Source: Thermasporomyces composti (GTDB lineage Bacteria; Actinomycetota; Actinomycetes; Propionibacteriales; Actinopolymorphaceae). Taken from it: DNA of 64,000 nucleotides. The stretch spans positions 3,472,001 to 3,536,000 of the forward strand of contig NZ_QTUC01000001.1 in assembly GCF_003386795.1 (NCBI RefSeq), read 5' to 3'. The notes beneath the pieces were generated by a model. The model ran no database searches and was not told where the DNA came from. It saw only the letters and a program-made list of their open reading frames with translations. This document shows positions 1-8,444 of this stretch, piece after piece. Each line of letters starts with the position of its first letter. Within the stretch, counting starts at the first letter, position 1. The position numbers and the translations under genes were made by a program.

Positions 1-994
1 TCTTGTGCGCGATCGCGGCGTGCTGGCCGATCGGGCGACCCCACTGCTCGCGCTCCCGCGACCATTCGCGAGCTACCTTCAGGCACCACTTGCCGGCGCC
101 GGCGCACAGCGCCGGAATGGACAGTCGTCCGGTGTTGAGGGTCGTGAGGGCGATCTTGAGACCCTGCCCCTCCTCGCCGAGCCGGTTGGCCGCGGGCACG
201 ACCACCTGGTGGAACCGGGTGACGCCGTTCTCGATACCGCGAAGCCCCATGAAGGAGTTGCGGTTCTCCACCGTGATGCCCGGGCTGTCGGCCTCGACGA
301 CGAAGGCCGTCACACCGCCCTTGTGTCCCTCGCTCTTCGGCACCCGGGCCATGACCACGAGGAGCTCGGCGACGACGCCGTTGGTGGTCCACAGCTTGAC
401 GCCGTCGAGGATGTACGCCGAGCCGTCCTCGGTCGGTACCGCCCGCATCGACAGCCGGGCCGGGTCGGAGCCGACGTCGGGCTCGGTGAGCAGGAAGGCG
501 CTGATGGCGCCCCGGGCGCAGCGGGGGAGGAACGCCTCCTTCTGCGCTGGGGTGCCGAACAGCTTGACCGGCTCGGGGACGCCGATGGACTGGTGCGCCG
601 ACAGCAGGGCCCCGAGGCTGGGGTGGACGGATCCCACGATCATGAGGGCCCGGCCGTAGTCGATCATCGACAGACCGAGACCGCCGTACTCCTCGGGGAT
701 CTTCATGCCGAAGGCACCGAGCGTGGCGAGCCCTTTGACGTACTCGTCGGGGATTCGCGCCTCGCGCTCGATGACCTGGCCGTCCAGGGTCTCGCAGTAC
801 GCACGGAGCCGCGCCAAGAACTCCTGACCTTTCGCGGCCTTGTCAGCCGGGGGCCTCGGGGCCGGATAGATCAGGTCGAGACGGAGATCACCGAGGTAGA
901 GATCCTTGGCGAAGCTGGGCTTGGTCCAGGTGGCCTCTCGGGCCGCCTCCGCGACCGCGCGGGCTTCGACCTCGCTGACGCGCTGCTGGCTCAT
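1..994 (-). CDS. acyl-CoA dehydrogenase (3' end outside window)
   Basis: Flavoprotein that would oxidise an acyl-CoA thioester to the 2-enoyl-CoA. The visible 331 residues begin MSQQRVSEVEARAVAEA and contain the family landmarks KIPEEYGGLGLS and, further on, AFLLTEPDVGSDPARL, the FAD/substrate-contacting loop of the middle domain. The C-terminal helical domain with the catalytic glutamate lies beyond base 1, so chain-length specificity cannot be judged. The roughly 70-residue N-terminal extension before the first domain is longer than in short-chain enzymes and recalls the large bacterial FadE-type proteins. The start ATG follows a GAAAGGGTGAG stretch that can serve as ribosome binding site. 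A 12-base perfect palindrome upstream (1029-1040) is a plausible operator. Confidence 0.88.
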   Translation of the reverse strand, partial: MSQQRVSEVEARAVAEAAREATWTKPSFAKDLYLGDLRLDLIYPAPRPPADKAAKGQEFLARLRAYCETLDGQVIEREARIPDEYVKGLATLGAFGMKIPEEYGGLGLSMIDYGRALMIVGSVHPSLGALLSAHQSIGVPEPVKLFGTPAQKEAFLPRCARGAISAFLLTEPDVGSDPARLSMRAVPTEDGSAYILDGVKLWTTNGVVAELLVVMARVPKSEGHKGGVTAFVVEADSPGITVENRNSFMGLRGIENGVTRFHQVVVPAANRLGEEGQGLKIALTTLNTGRLSIPALCAGAGKWCLKVAREWSREREQWGRPIGQHAAIAHK

Positions 995-1028
995 GGCTCA
1001 CCCTTTCGCCGTAGTTACTCACCAGTGT

Positions 1029-1040
1029 TACTCGCGAGTA
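1029..1040. promoter_or_regulatory. palindromic candidate operator of the acyl-CoA dehydrogenase gene
   Basis: TACTCGCGAGTA is a perfect 12-base palindrome 35 bases upstream of the dehydrogenase start. Its left half, TTACTC, is repeated directly at 1015-1020. The arrangement is typical of a dimeric repressor site (TetR or FadR type), but no such regulator is encoded in the window. Confidence 0.4.
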
Positions 1041-1222
1041 GTTCTCGGCACAGGGCTTTCGTCCAGCAATCCGAGCTCCCTCGTCCGCGCGTCCGCGACT
1101 TCGGCCGGACGAACCACCGCAGACGCCGCGTCCGGGGGCATGGACAGGCCGCGATCGCCTGGAGGAGTGTGTGAGACGCGAGACGGGTAAATCGGACATG
1201 TCAGGCATCGGGTCGGGGGTAG

Positions 1223-2074
1223 GTGAGCGGGATGGCAGCCGAGAACCACGGACATCGCCCACCTGAGCACGCCATGGCACGAACGAACGCGCCGCCGTGT
1301 GGTGTCCCAGAACCCGTGGCGACGATGCTCTCGCATCTCGACCTCGAGCCGGGCATGCGGGTGCTGGAGGTGGTCGGGCCGGGCGGACGCCCGATCGGGG
1401 CGATCCTCTGCGAGGCGTGCGGTGCCAGGTCGGTCGACACCGTACGCGTGGACGAGAACCTCGACCGTCGTTCGGCCAGGTACGACCGGGTGCTGGTGAC
1501 CTCGCCGGTCGTCGCCGTGTCCTACGACTGGCTTCGCGTCCTCCGGCGCGGTGGGGTCGTCCTGGTGCCCTGGTGGAACCATTTCGCGGGCGCGGCGCTC
1601 GTCCGGCTCACTGTGGACGACGAGCGCGGAGCCGGTGCGTTCCTGGGTCTGCTGGACGGGCTCGGCCAGCCCTGGCCGCCCACGCCCTCGGTGGAGGATG
1701 TGCACGGCGGTGTCCTGGACGCGGGGGAGCCCACCGCGTGCGACCTCGACGTCGCTCTCTGGGAGGACACGAACGCGTTGTTCGCTCTCGGGCTTCGGTT
1801 GCCCGATGTGCGCGTCACCTGGGCCGACGAAGGACACCGACGCCGCGGCTGGCTCTTCGATGACTCCGCGTGGGCGGCGGTCACGTGGGACGAGGGCGAC
1901 GCGGTGTGGGAGCAGTACGGTCTGCGCAAGCTCTGGCCCGTCGTCGAGAAGGCGTACCGCTGGTGGGAGGCTAACGACCGACCCGAACCGCATCGGTTCG
2001 GGATGACGGTCGCGTCGTTCGGACAGTTCGCGTGGCTCGGCGACCGGTACTCCGGGCGAATCTGGCGCCTGTGA
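1223..2074 (+). CDS. degenerate SAM-methyltransferase-fold protein (PCMT-like)
   Basis: 283 residues if the GTG at 1223 is used; in-frame ATGs at 1232 and 1274 are alternatives. The N-terminal half follows a protein-isoaspartate methyltransferase pattern: LDLEPGMRVLEVVGPGG occupies the place of the SAM-binding motif I and LRVLRRGGVVLVPW that of the later beta-strand. The glycine loop is VVGPGGRPIG rather than the usual GTGTGY, so SAM binding is doubtful. The C-terminal half (from about residue 160) is Trp-rich and unlike the methyltransferase core. It may be a regulatory or dead paralogue of the methyltransferase-like proteins common in actinomycetes. Divergent from the acyl-CoA dehydrogenase, convergent with the PAP2 gene. 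Confidence 0.7.
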   Translation: MSGMAAENHGHRPPEHAMARTNAPPCGVPEPVATMLSHLDLEPGMRVLEVVGPGGRPIGAILCEACGARSVDTVRVDENLDRRSARYDRVLVTSPVVAVSYDWLRVLRRGGVVLVPWWNHFAGAALVRLTVDDERGAGAFLGLLDGLGQPWPPTPSVEDVHGGVLDAGEPTACDLDVALWEDTNALFALGLRLPDVRVTWADEGHRRRGWLFDDSAWAAVTWDEGDAVWEQYGLRKLWPVVEKAYRWWEANDRPEPHRFGMTVASFGQFAWLGDRYSGRIWRL

Positions 2075-2102
2075 CCGTCGCCGGTGTAGCTGTGTGCCGT
2101 GT

Positions 2103-3017
2103 TCAGGACGGCTTGACGAGGGCGTCCGGCGGGCGCCGGGCCCGAGCTCCTCTGCTGGGTACGACCTCGTGGACGGTCGACAGCACCAGCGCCATCATGA
2201 GGGCGGCGGTCCCCGCGATGCCGACCGCACCGCCCGCATAGGCGGCGAAGAGGCGGCGTCGACTCAGCTCGAGGACCCCGGTGCCGAAACTCTGGTCGCT
2301 CACCCACAGGGCCATCGCGGCCACGGCGAGCAAGGCCAGCCCGGTCCCGGCGAGCAGGACCACGGTGTAGGGATGCGCGTCCCGCGGCGACGGATCGTCG
2401 CGTCGGGTGAGCACGAGGAGCAGCCCGGCGCCGGCGGCCCACCCACCGACGACGATCAGTGCCGCCACCGCGTCGCTGGGCCGGTGCCACCCCGCTGACA
2501 AGGTGGCGACACCGGTGAGGGCCGCGTAGCCGGCGCCGAGCACCGCGGCGAGCCCACGCAGTCGGGGCGGCACCACGAGGACGAGCGCGACCGCTACCGA
2601 CGCCGCCACGGTCGTGTGTCCGCTGGGCATGCTGTTGACGCTGATGTTGGCGTTCTCGACGCCCAGATCAGGTCGGTGGATGGCGACGTACTTCAGGAAC
2701 TGAGTGGTGACGTTCGACCCGACGACGAGCAGGACCGCCACACCGGCCAGCACGACCCTGCGGCGGGCGAGCGCGATGAACCCGATGAGGGCGGTGGCGA
2801 CGAGGAGCGACAGCACCGAGATGACGTCGAGGACCTGGGTGACGAGGTGCTCGACGCGCGCGCGGCCGATCGTGTTGCCCGCCAGGGCGACGGTGTCCGC
2901 GAACTGTCCGCGCGCGGTTCGTACGAAGACCCACCACACCGCCACCAGCGCGCCGATGTGGCCGGCCAGCGAGGCCACCAGCCAGGCCGCGGTCCACCCC
3001 CGTGTGCGGCTCGCCAT
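2103..3017 (-). CDS. PAP2-family membrane phosphatase
   Basis: 304-residue integral membrane protein of the type 2 phosphatidic-acid phosphatase superfamily. It carries the three-part signature: KYVAIHRPD (first motif), SVNSMPSGHT (PSGH) and SAGWHRPSD (third motif with catalytic His and Asp). Six hydrophobic segments are visible, with the active-site loops facing outward as in the family. Likely substrates are lipid or polyprenyl phosphates; the exact one cannot be read from sequence. It lies 21 bases downstream of the beta-galactosidase on the same strand and could be co-transcribed with it, although no functional link is obvious. Confidence 0.9.
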   Translation of the reverse strand: MASRTRGWTAAWLVASLAGHIGALVAVWWVFVRTARGQFADTVALAGNTIGRARVEHLVTQVLDVISVLSLLVATALIGFIALARRRVVLAGVAVLLVVGSNVTTQFLKYVAIHRPDLGVENANISVNSMPSGHTTVAASVAVALVLVVPPRLRGLAAVLGAGYAALTGVATLSAGWHRPSDAVAALIVVGGWAAGAGLLLVLTRRDDPSPRDAHPYTVVLLAGTGLALLAVAAMALWVSDQSFGTGVLELSRRRLFAAYAGGAVGIAGTAALMMALVLSTVHEVVPSRGARARRPPDALVKPS

Positions 3018-3038
3018 GAGGCCACGGTAGTCCGGCGG

Positions 3039-5441
3039 TCAGGTCCAGCGCAGCGTGACCGTCCGCTGGCCACCCGCGGCATGGACGATCTGCAGGCCGT
3101 CCTCGCGACACACGCGCGCCGGCGCGTCCACGACCACCGTGCGTTCGGTCTCGAGCGCGACGACGAGGCCGGAGTCGGGTACGGGGAACGTGAGCGCGTC
3201 ACCGTCCAGCGCCAGGATCTCGGCGGTGGCGTAGCGCAGCTTGGCGCCGTCGAGGTGGAGATTGACCGGCAGCATCACGCCCTGGCGACCGCGCAGGCTC
3301 ACCGGGTGTCCACCGAAGAGCGCCTGGCCGTGCTCGTAGAGCCGGAATGTCGCGTCGTACCCGTCGAGGTTGAGGACGTGGACGAAACGCTCGCCCTTGT
3401 CGTTGCCGGTCGAGGTGAGGAGGAGATGGGCGTGCTCGGCGTCGTGCCTGAGCCCCGGTGAAACACCGAGCCGTTCGACTGCGGCGCGGTAGAAGGCGAG
3501 GTCTCGGCTCGGATAGTCGGTGGTGACCACCACCGCTCGGCCGTCACCCACCTCGATCTCGAAGCCGCAGCCCGCTCCACTGTCGTACTCGGTGAGGATG
3601 GTCGTCCCGCTGGTCGGGGCGAACAGCTGGGCGTACGACACTCGCTCCTCCGGGCGCGGCGCCGCCCACCCCGCGGCGCGCACCGACAGGTAGAACCGGT
3701 TGTCGCCGACCCGTGTGCCGCGGGGTGTCAGGCCGAGAGCGTCGCGCAGCAGCGCGCACGGTCGTCCTTCGAGATCGTGGCTCGGAACCTCGCCGCACAG
3801 CAGGAGGCGCCCGCCCTCGGACAGGTAGTCGACGAGGGACCGCTGGACGACCTCGTCGAGGTAGCCCGGACTCCCGAGCGCCAGGACCGGTGTCGTCGTG
3901 GCGTCGAGGGATCCCGGCAGGGTGACCGCCCCGAACCGGTAGCCGGCCAGCACGAGGGCGCGAGCCATCCGCTGACCAGGACCGCCGAAGCGGTGCCGCT
4001 CGAGGTTCTCCACGATCGTCCGGGTGCGCGCGCTGGCCGGGTAGGCGGTGTCGGTGAGGTAGAGGTCGGGGACGAAGGCCATGGCGAGGTCGTCGTGCTC
4101 CTCGTCCATCGTGGCGAGCCAGGCCTCCATCCGCCGAATCGTGTGGGCGACCGCCTTGGTGGGCTCGTAGCTGCGGCCGAGTCGTCCGTCCGCTCCCACG
4201 GGCGCCCCGACGCCGTGGTGCTCGCCGGTGAAGCTGATGCGGTCGTTACCGTCGCCGACCGAGCTCGCCAGCCGCGGGTTGACGCCGCCGGCGAAGAGGT
4301 AGAAGTTGAGCAGCCGGTTGCCCTGCGCGACGCACAGCCTGGTCTTGAGGTCGATCGCCGACGGGTCGTACACGACCGCCAGGTCCCGCGCGTAGTCGCC
4401 GTCCCCGGCCTCGAACTCCACCGAGGTGAGCGGCTGGTCGGCGTCGTGGACGGCGTCCATGAACGCGTTGATGAGGTAGAGGTCGGCCGCGTTGCCGGTG
4501 GTGAGGTCGCCGAGGTAGTGGTCGGAGCCGGACACCATGCCGGGGACGCCGGCGTAGCTCTCCATGAGCTGGCTGATGCCGACGGGGAACTCGGTCCCTC
4601 GTCCCCCTCCAGTTCCATGGATGTTGACGATGAACGGAACACCGCGCACACCTTCGGCTTCCGCGTACTCGCGCAGCGTCGCGACGTACCGGGCGAACCG
4701 GTGGCGCATGTAGTGGCCGAGGTCCACCATCAAGGCGGGGGCGTAGGCGTCGTCGGGTGACCGGACGCCGCGTGCTCGGGCCGCCGGATCGTCGATCGGG
4801 AACGGGTAACGCCGCTCGAGCGTCTCCGCGTCGTACCGTGCGGCGAGCCACTGGCCGAAATCGGCCAGCACGTGGTCGGTGAGGTCCGGGGCCTTGGTGA
4901 CCCAGGACAGCATGCCGATCTCGTTGTCCAGCTGGACGGCGATGACGTTGCCACCGCGAGTGACCAGACGGGAGGCGAGGACCGGCATGACCGCCGCGTA
5001 CCACCGACGCACCTCGGAGAGGAACGCCGGCGCGAGGTAGTCGACGGTGCGGCTCGGCGCCGGCCGGCCGTCCCAGGTGACCGGGCGGATCTCCGGGTGC
5101 TCGTCGTAGAGGCGGAAGGGCAGACCCTCGTTCTTCAGCTCGGCCATCACGAACGGACCCGGCCGTGCCAGGAAGAACAGCCCACGATCGGCGCACAGGT
5201 CGATGAAGGCGCCGAGGTCGAGCTCGGGCCGGCTGCGGCCGTCCAGGTCGATGGCTCCGTCCGGCGTCTCATGGCACAGCCACGGGATGTACGACGCGAC
5301 GGCGTCGCATCCGGCGGCGGCGAGCGCGTCGATCCGGTCAGCCCAGTCTGCGCGGTCGAGCCGGAAGTAGTGCACCTCCCCGCTCAGCAGGATGCGGGCC
5401 CTGCCGTCGACCAGGATGCGCTTGCGACGAACCTCGACCAT
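3039..5441 (-). CDS. beta-galactosidase, glycoside hydrolase family 35 type
   Basis: Retaining glycosidase releasing terminal beta-galactosyl residues. The 800-residue protein opens with LLSGEVHYFRLDRADWADRI and SYIPWLCHE, the classic GH35 N-terminal strand pattern, followed by LARPGPF (about residues 91-97). VQLDNEIG supplies the acid/base Glu174, and LTSVEFEAG the probable nucleophile Glu342. After the TIM barrel come a glutamine-amidotransferase-like fold (about 470-600) and beta domains, an arrangement shared with bacterial GH35/GH42-like enzymes. No signal peptide is seen, so it acts in the cytoplasm on imported oligosaccharide. An in-frame ATG at 5477 exists, but the ATG at 5441 has GGAGG seven bases ahead and is preferred. 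Divergent from lacI across a shared operator. Confidence 0.88.
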   Translation of the reverse strand: MVEVRRKRILVDGRARILLSGEVHYFRLDRADWADRIDALAAAGCDAVASYIPWLCHETPDGAIDLDGRSRPELDLGAFIDLCADRGLFFLARPGPFVMAELKNEGLPFRLYDEHPEIRPVTWDGRPAPSRTVDYLAPAFLSEVRRWYAAVMPVLASRLVTRGGNVIAVQLDNEIGMLSWVTKAPDLTDHVLADFGQWLAARYDAETLERRYPFPIDDPAARARGVRSPDDAYAPALMVDLGHYMRHRFARYVATLREYAEAEGVRGVPFIVNIHGTGGGRGTEFPVGISQLMESYAGVPGMVSGSDHYLGDLTTGNAADLYLINAFMDAVHDADQPLTSVEFEAGDGDYARDLAVVYDPSAIDLKTRLCVAQGNRLLNFYLFAGGVNPRLASSVGDGNDRISFTGEHHGVGAPVGADGRLGRSYEPTKAVAHTIRRMEAWLATMDEEHDDLAMAFVPDLYLTDTAYPASARTRTIVENLERHRFGGPGQRMARALVLAGYRFGAVTLPGSLDATTTPVLALGSPGYLDEVVQRSLVDYLSEGGRLLLCGEVPSHDLEGRPCALLRDALGLTPRGTRVGDNRFYLSVRAAGWAAPRPEERVSYAQLFAPTSGTTILTEYDSGAGCGFEIEVGDGRAVVVTTDYPSRDLAFYRAAVERLGVSPGLRHDAEHAHLLLTSTGNDKGERFVHVLNLDGYDATFRLYEHGQALFGGHPVSLRGRQGVMLPVNLHLDGAKLRYATAEILALDGDALTFPVPDSGLVVALETERTVVVDAPARVCREDGLQIVHAAGGQRTVTLRWT

Positions 5442-5514
5442 GAAGACGCCTCCGATGCGCGCGAGTCTTGCGGGCACATGTCCGCGCGGTTACGATCGTC
5501 GCACTTTCGCAGCT

Positions 5515-5526
5515 GAAAACGTTTAC
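5515..5526. promoter_or_regulatory. LacI-family operator between beta-galactosidase and lacI
   Basis: GAAAACGTTTAC is an imperfect palindrome (five of six pairs) with the central CG typical of LacI/GalR sites. It is A+T-rich in an otherwise very G+C-rich context and lies between the two divergent starts. It should bind the adjacent regulator and control both directions. Confidence 0.65.
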
Positions 5527-5556
5527 TGCAAGGGCTTTACATCCGAGAGGATGCCG

Positions 5557-6555
5557 ATGGCCAGGCCGACCCTGCAGCAGATCGCCCGCGACGCGGGCGT
5601 CTCGATCGCGACCGTCTCCCGGGTCGCGCGCGGAGTCGGCCAGGTGTCGGAGGAGACCCGCCGCAAGGTGCAAGCGGTCATCGACAAGCACAACTTCCGG
5701 CCCAGCCACGCGGGGCGGGCGCTGGTCAAGCGACGCCACTCCGCCCTCGGCATCGTGTTCCCAGGACTTTCTGGCCCCTACTACTCCGAGGTCATCGAGG
5801 GGTTCGAGGAGGCCGCGGTCGACGCCAAGGTGGGCGTGCTCATCATGGGCACCCATCTGCTGCGTCACTCCGTCGACCTCGTCCTCGGCATGGCCGACCG
5901 CGTCGACGGCATCGCCGTCATGGGCGGTGTCATGTCCGACCGACAGATCCGTCGTCTGGAGAAGCTCGGCGGGCCTCTGGTGTTGCTCGCCAGCAAGCCG
6001 ATGGTCGGCATCCCCACGGTGCGCACCGAGAACACCGCAGCGGCTGCCCGGCTGACCTCGCACCTGCTCAACGATCACGGCTACCGTCACGTGGCGTTCG
6101 TCGGAAACCCCGACGGCTCACCGGACGCGACGTACCGCTGGCTCGGATTCCGCCAGGCGCACGAGCGAGCCGGGCTCGAACCGCCGGCGGAGCCCGTGCG
6201 TGTGGGATTCCAGCAGTCGGACGGCTTCATCGCGGCCACGCGGCTTCTGGAGAGCGGTGACCTGCCGCGTGCGCTCGTCTGCGTCAACGACGAGACCGCC
6301 CTCGGCGTGGTCGTCGCCCTCTTGGACCGTGGCCTACGCGTGCCGCACGACGTCGCCGTCACCGGGTTCGACGACATCCCGATGGCTGGGCTGATGGCCT
6401 CCGGTCTCACCACCGTCCGTCAGCCCATGCGCGCGCTCGGACGGGAGACGGCGCGGCTGCTGCTCGCACACGTCGAGGGGCAGGTCGACCCGGCCACCGA
6501 CCGGGTGCTGGAGACGGAGCTCGTCATCCGCGGCAGTTGTGGCTGCGGGGAGTAG
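5557..6555 (+). CDS. LacI-family transcriptional regulator
   Basis: 332-residue repressor. MARPTLQQIARDAGVSIATVSR is the N-terminal helix-turn-helix, followed by the hinge region (NFRPSHAGRALVKRR) and a periplasmic-binding-protein-like effector domain ending in VTGFDDIPMAGL and LTTVRQPM, both standard LacI family segments. The ATG at 5557 has GAGAGG six bases upstream; another ATG at 5551 would overlap that site. It lies between the beta-galactosidase and an oligosaccharide-type ABC importer, so it most likely senses the imported sugar and represses both. The C-terminal tail CGCGE is unusual but is also seen in some regulators of this family. Confidence 0.93.
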   Translation: MARPTLQQIARDAGVSIATVSRVARGVGQVSEETRRKVQAVIDKHNFRPSHAGRALVKRRHSALGIVFPGLSGPYYSEVIEGFEEAAVDAKVGVLIMGTHLLRHSVDLVLGMADRVDGIAVMGGVMSDRQIRRLEKLGGPLVLLASKPMVGIPTVRTENTAAAARLTSHLLNDHGYRHVAFVGNPDGSPDATYRWLGFRQAHERAGLEPPAEPVRVGFQQSDGFIAATRLLESGDLPRALVCVNDETALGVVVALLDRGLRVPHDVAVTGFDDIPMAGLMASGLTTVRQPMRALGRETARLLLAHVEGQVDPATDRVLETELVIRGSCGCGE

Positions 6556-6612
6556 GCAGGGGCAGGAGCAGCGACACCAGGACGCAGCGAGATCAGACAC
6601 GGGGGCCAGGAC

Positions 6613-6620
6613 GAACGTTC
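6613..6620. promoter_or_regulatory. second candidate LacI operator ahead of the importer
   Basis: GAACGTTC is a perfect palindrome with the same AACGTT core as the site at 5515-5526. It sits just before the AGGAGG ribosome binding site (6622-6627) of the substrate-binding protein gene, where repressor binding could block transcription of the importer operon. Confidence 0.4.
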
Positions 6621-6632
6621 CAGGAGGTTGAC

Positions 6633-8351
6633 GTGTGGTGGAGACGTGCCCAGGGGCGTAGGCCTCGGACCACCCGTGCGGTGACCGCGGCGGCCACGGC
6701 GTTCCTCGTGGCGGTGGCGGGCGCGGCCTGTGGTGCCGGTGACAACGCCAGCGACAGTGACCGAGGCGACAGCGGCGCCACGGCTGGTTTGGTGCGCCGA
6801 CTGAACATGGGCGACTTCGGTGGCGGGAACGCGCCGCAGCGGAACTTCAACCCGTTCTCGCCGACGGCGCTCACGACCACCTTCGTCTACGAGATGCTCT
6901 TCAACATCAACGACTACAGCTGCGAGGTCGAACCCTGGCTCGCTGAGTCGTTCACCTGGGAGAGCCCGACGAAGCTGGTCGTGAGGACCAGGAAGGGCGT
7001 CCAGTGGTCCGACGGGAAGCCGTTCAGCGCCAAGGACGTGGCGTTCACGTTCAACCTGTTCAAGAAGGCGCCTGGTCTGGACCGCAACGGCATCTGGTCG
7101 GCGCTCAGCAGCGTCACGGCCACCAGCGAGGACGAGGTGACGTTCACCTTCAAGGAGCCCTCGGTCCCCAGGTTCAACCAGATCGCCGACACCCGGATCG
7201 TGCCGGAGCACATCTGGTCCAAGGAGTCCGACCCGGAGAAGTTCACCAACCCGAACCCGGTCGGCACCGGGCCGTTCACGGTCAAGAGCATGAACAGCCA
7301 GCAGCTGGTGCTGGAGCGCAACCCCCGGTACTGGCAGGCGGACAAGGTCAAGGTCCAGGAGCTGTTCTTCCGCAAGGCGACCGGTGGAGCCGAGGTCGAC
7401 AAGCTGCGGCTGCAGCGCGGCGAGTACGACTGGAACGCGATGTTCGTGCCCGACATCGAGAAGACGTACGTCGCCAAGGACCCGAAGCACAACAAGTACT
7501 GGTTCCCGCCGGGCGCGAACATCAGCCTGTACATGAACCTCACCAAGGCGCCGTTCAACGACGTCGAGTTCCGGCGCGCGTTGACCTACGCGATCGACCG
7601 GGAGGAGATCAAGGACAAGGCGCAGTACGGGTACGTCGAGACCGCCAGCCAGACCGGCCTCGTCCTGCCGGGGCAGAAGGCCTGGCTCGCACCTGACATC
7701 GAGAACGAGGGCAGGGTCCCGTACGACCCGGAGCGCGCCAAGCAGATCCTCGCCGACGCGGGTTACCAGACCGGGCCGGACGGCAAGCTCCGCGGCAAGG
7801 ACGGCAAGCCACTGCCGGCGTTCTCCTTCAAGGTCCAGAACGGCTGGGTCGACTGGATCCAGGCCGCGCAGATCATCCGGGACAACCTCGCCGACCTCGG
7901 CATCACGCTGAACGTGCAGACGCCGACGCCGGAGATCGTCGACGCGGACCGGGCGTCCGGCAACTTCGACATGGTCTTCGGCGTCCACGGCGGCGGATGC
8001 AACATGTACGACGCGTACCGCCTGCCGCTGCACAGCGCGCAGACCGCGCCGGTCGGCAAGCCGGCGGCGAGCAACTTCGTTCGGTGGCGGGACGCTCGGA
8101 CCGACGACCTGCTCGACGAGCTCGCCCAGGCGCAGGAAGAGGAGGAGCAGAAGCGCATCGTCGGCGAGCTGCAGAAGATCATGGTCGAGCAGGTGCCGGT
8201 CATCCCGCTGTGGTACGGCGCCCAGTGGTTCCAGTACCGCACCGAGAAGGTCGTCGGCTGGCCGAGCGCCGAGGACCCCTACGCCGGGCCGGGCGACCAG
8301 CTGGTGATCATCACCCGACTGCGGCCCAATCCTGAGTACCGCGGCGACTGA
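6633..8351 (+). CDS. ABC transporter substrate-binding lipoprotein, family 5
   Basis: 572-residue extracytoplasmic receptor of the oligopeptide/oligosaccharide (SBP_bac_5) type. The N-terminus has an Arg-rich start, a hydrophobic segment and a lipobox ending in AGAAC, with Cys33 as the lipid-modified residue. The body shows family features such as WSDGKPFSAKDVAFTF and VGTGPFTVKSM. The GTG at 6633 has AGGAGG five bases upstream and gives a clean lipoprotein signal; a longer upstream in-frame extension does not. It is the first gene of the importer operon. Family 5 receptors carry peptides or plant-derived oligosaccharides; the neighbouring beta-galactosidase and LacI argue for a beta-galactoside (inference). 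Confidence 0.93.
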   Translation: MWWRRAQGRRPRTTRAVTAAATAFLVAVAGAACGAGDNASDSDRGDSGATAGLVRRLNMGDFGGGNAPQRNFNPFSPTALTTTFVYEMLFNINDYSCEVEPWLAESFTWESPTKLVVRTRKGVQWSDGKPFSAKDVAFTFNLFKKAPGLDRNGIWSALSSVTATSEDEVTFTFKEPSVPRFNQIADTRIVPEHIWSKESDPEKFTNPNPVGTGPFTVKSMNSQQLVLERNPRYWQADKVKVQELFFRKATGGAEVDKLRLQRGEYDWNAMFVPDIEKTYVAKDPKHNKYWFPPGANISLYMNLTKAPFNDVEFRRALTYAIDREEIKDKAQYGYVETASQTGLVLPGQKAWLAPDIENEGRVPYDPERAKQILADAGYQTGPDGKLRGKDGKPLPAFSFKVQNGWVDWIQAAQIIRDNLADLGITLNVQTPTPEIVDADRASGNFDMVFGVHGGGCNMYDAYRLPLHSAQTAPVGKPAASNFVRWRDARTDDLLDELAQAQEEEEQKRIVGELQKIMVEQVPVIPLWYGAQWFQYRTEKVVGWPSAEDPYAGPGDQLVIITRLRPNPEYRGD

Positions 8352-8360
8352 CGCGCACGT

Positions 8361-8394
8361 GTCCGGGGCCGCGCGAGCCCGCGCGGCCCCGGAC
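8361..8394 (+). terminator. intercistronic hairpin after the binding-protein gene
   Basis: GTCCGGGGCCGCGCG and its exact reverse complement are separated by AGCC, giving a 15-bp stem. It lacks a T-run. Lying between the receptor and first permease gene, it probably slows 3' decay or causes partial termination, so that the receptor is made in excess over the permeases. Confidence 0.6.
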
Positions 8395-8444
8395 GCTCAC
8401 CGCGCCTAAGGACGCGCCGCGACGAGCAAGGGAGCCTCGCAACG

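Noticed and set aside
1028-1993. Long minus-strand open frame opposite the methyltransferase-like gene
   Set aside because: High-G+C antisense shadow; Arg/Pro/His-rich translation without domains and no ribosome binding site.
6420-8033. 537-codon minus-strand frame opposite the receptor gene
   Set aside because: Codon-position shadow of the clear family 5 receptor gene; its translation is low-complexity Arg/Val/Asp.
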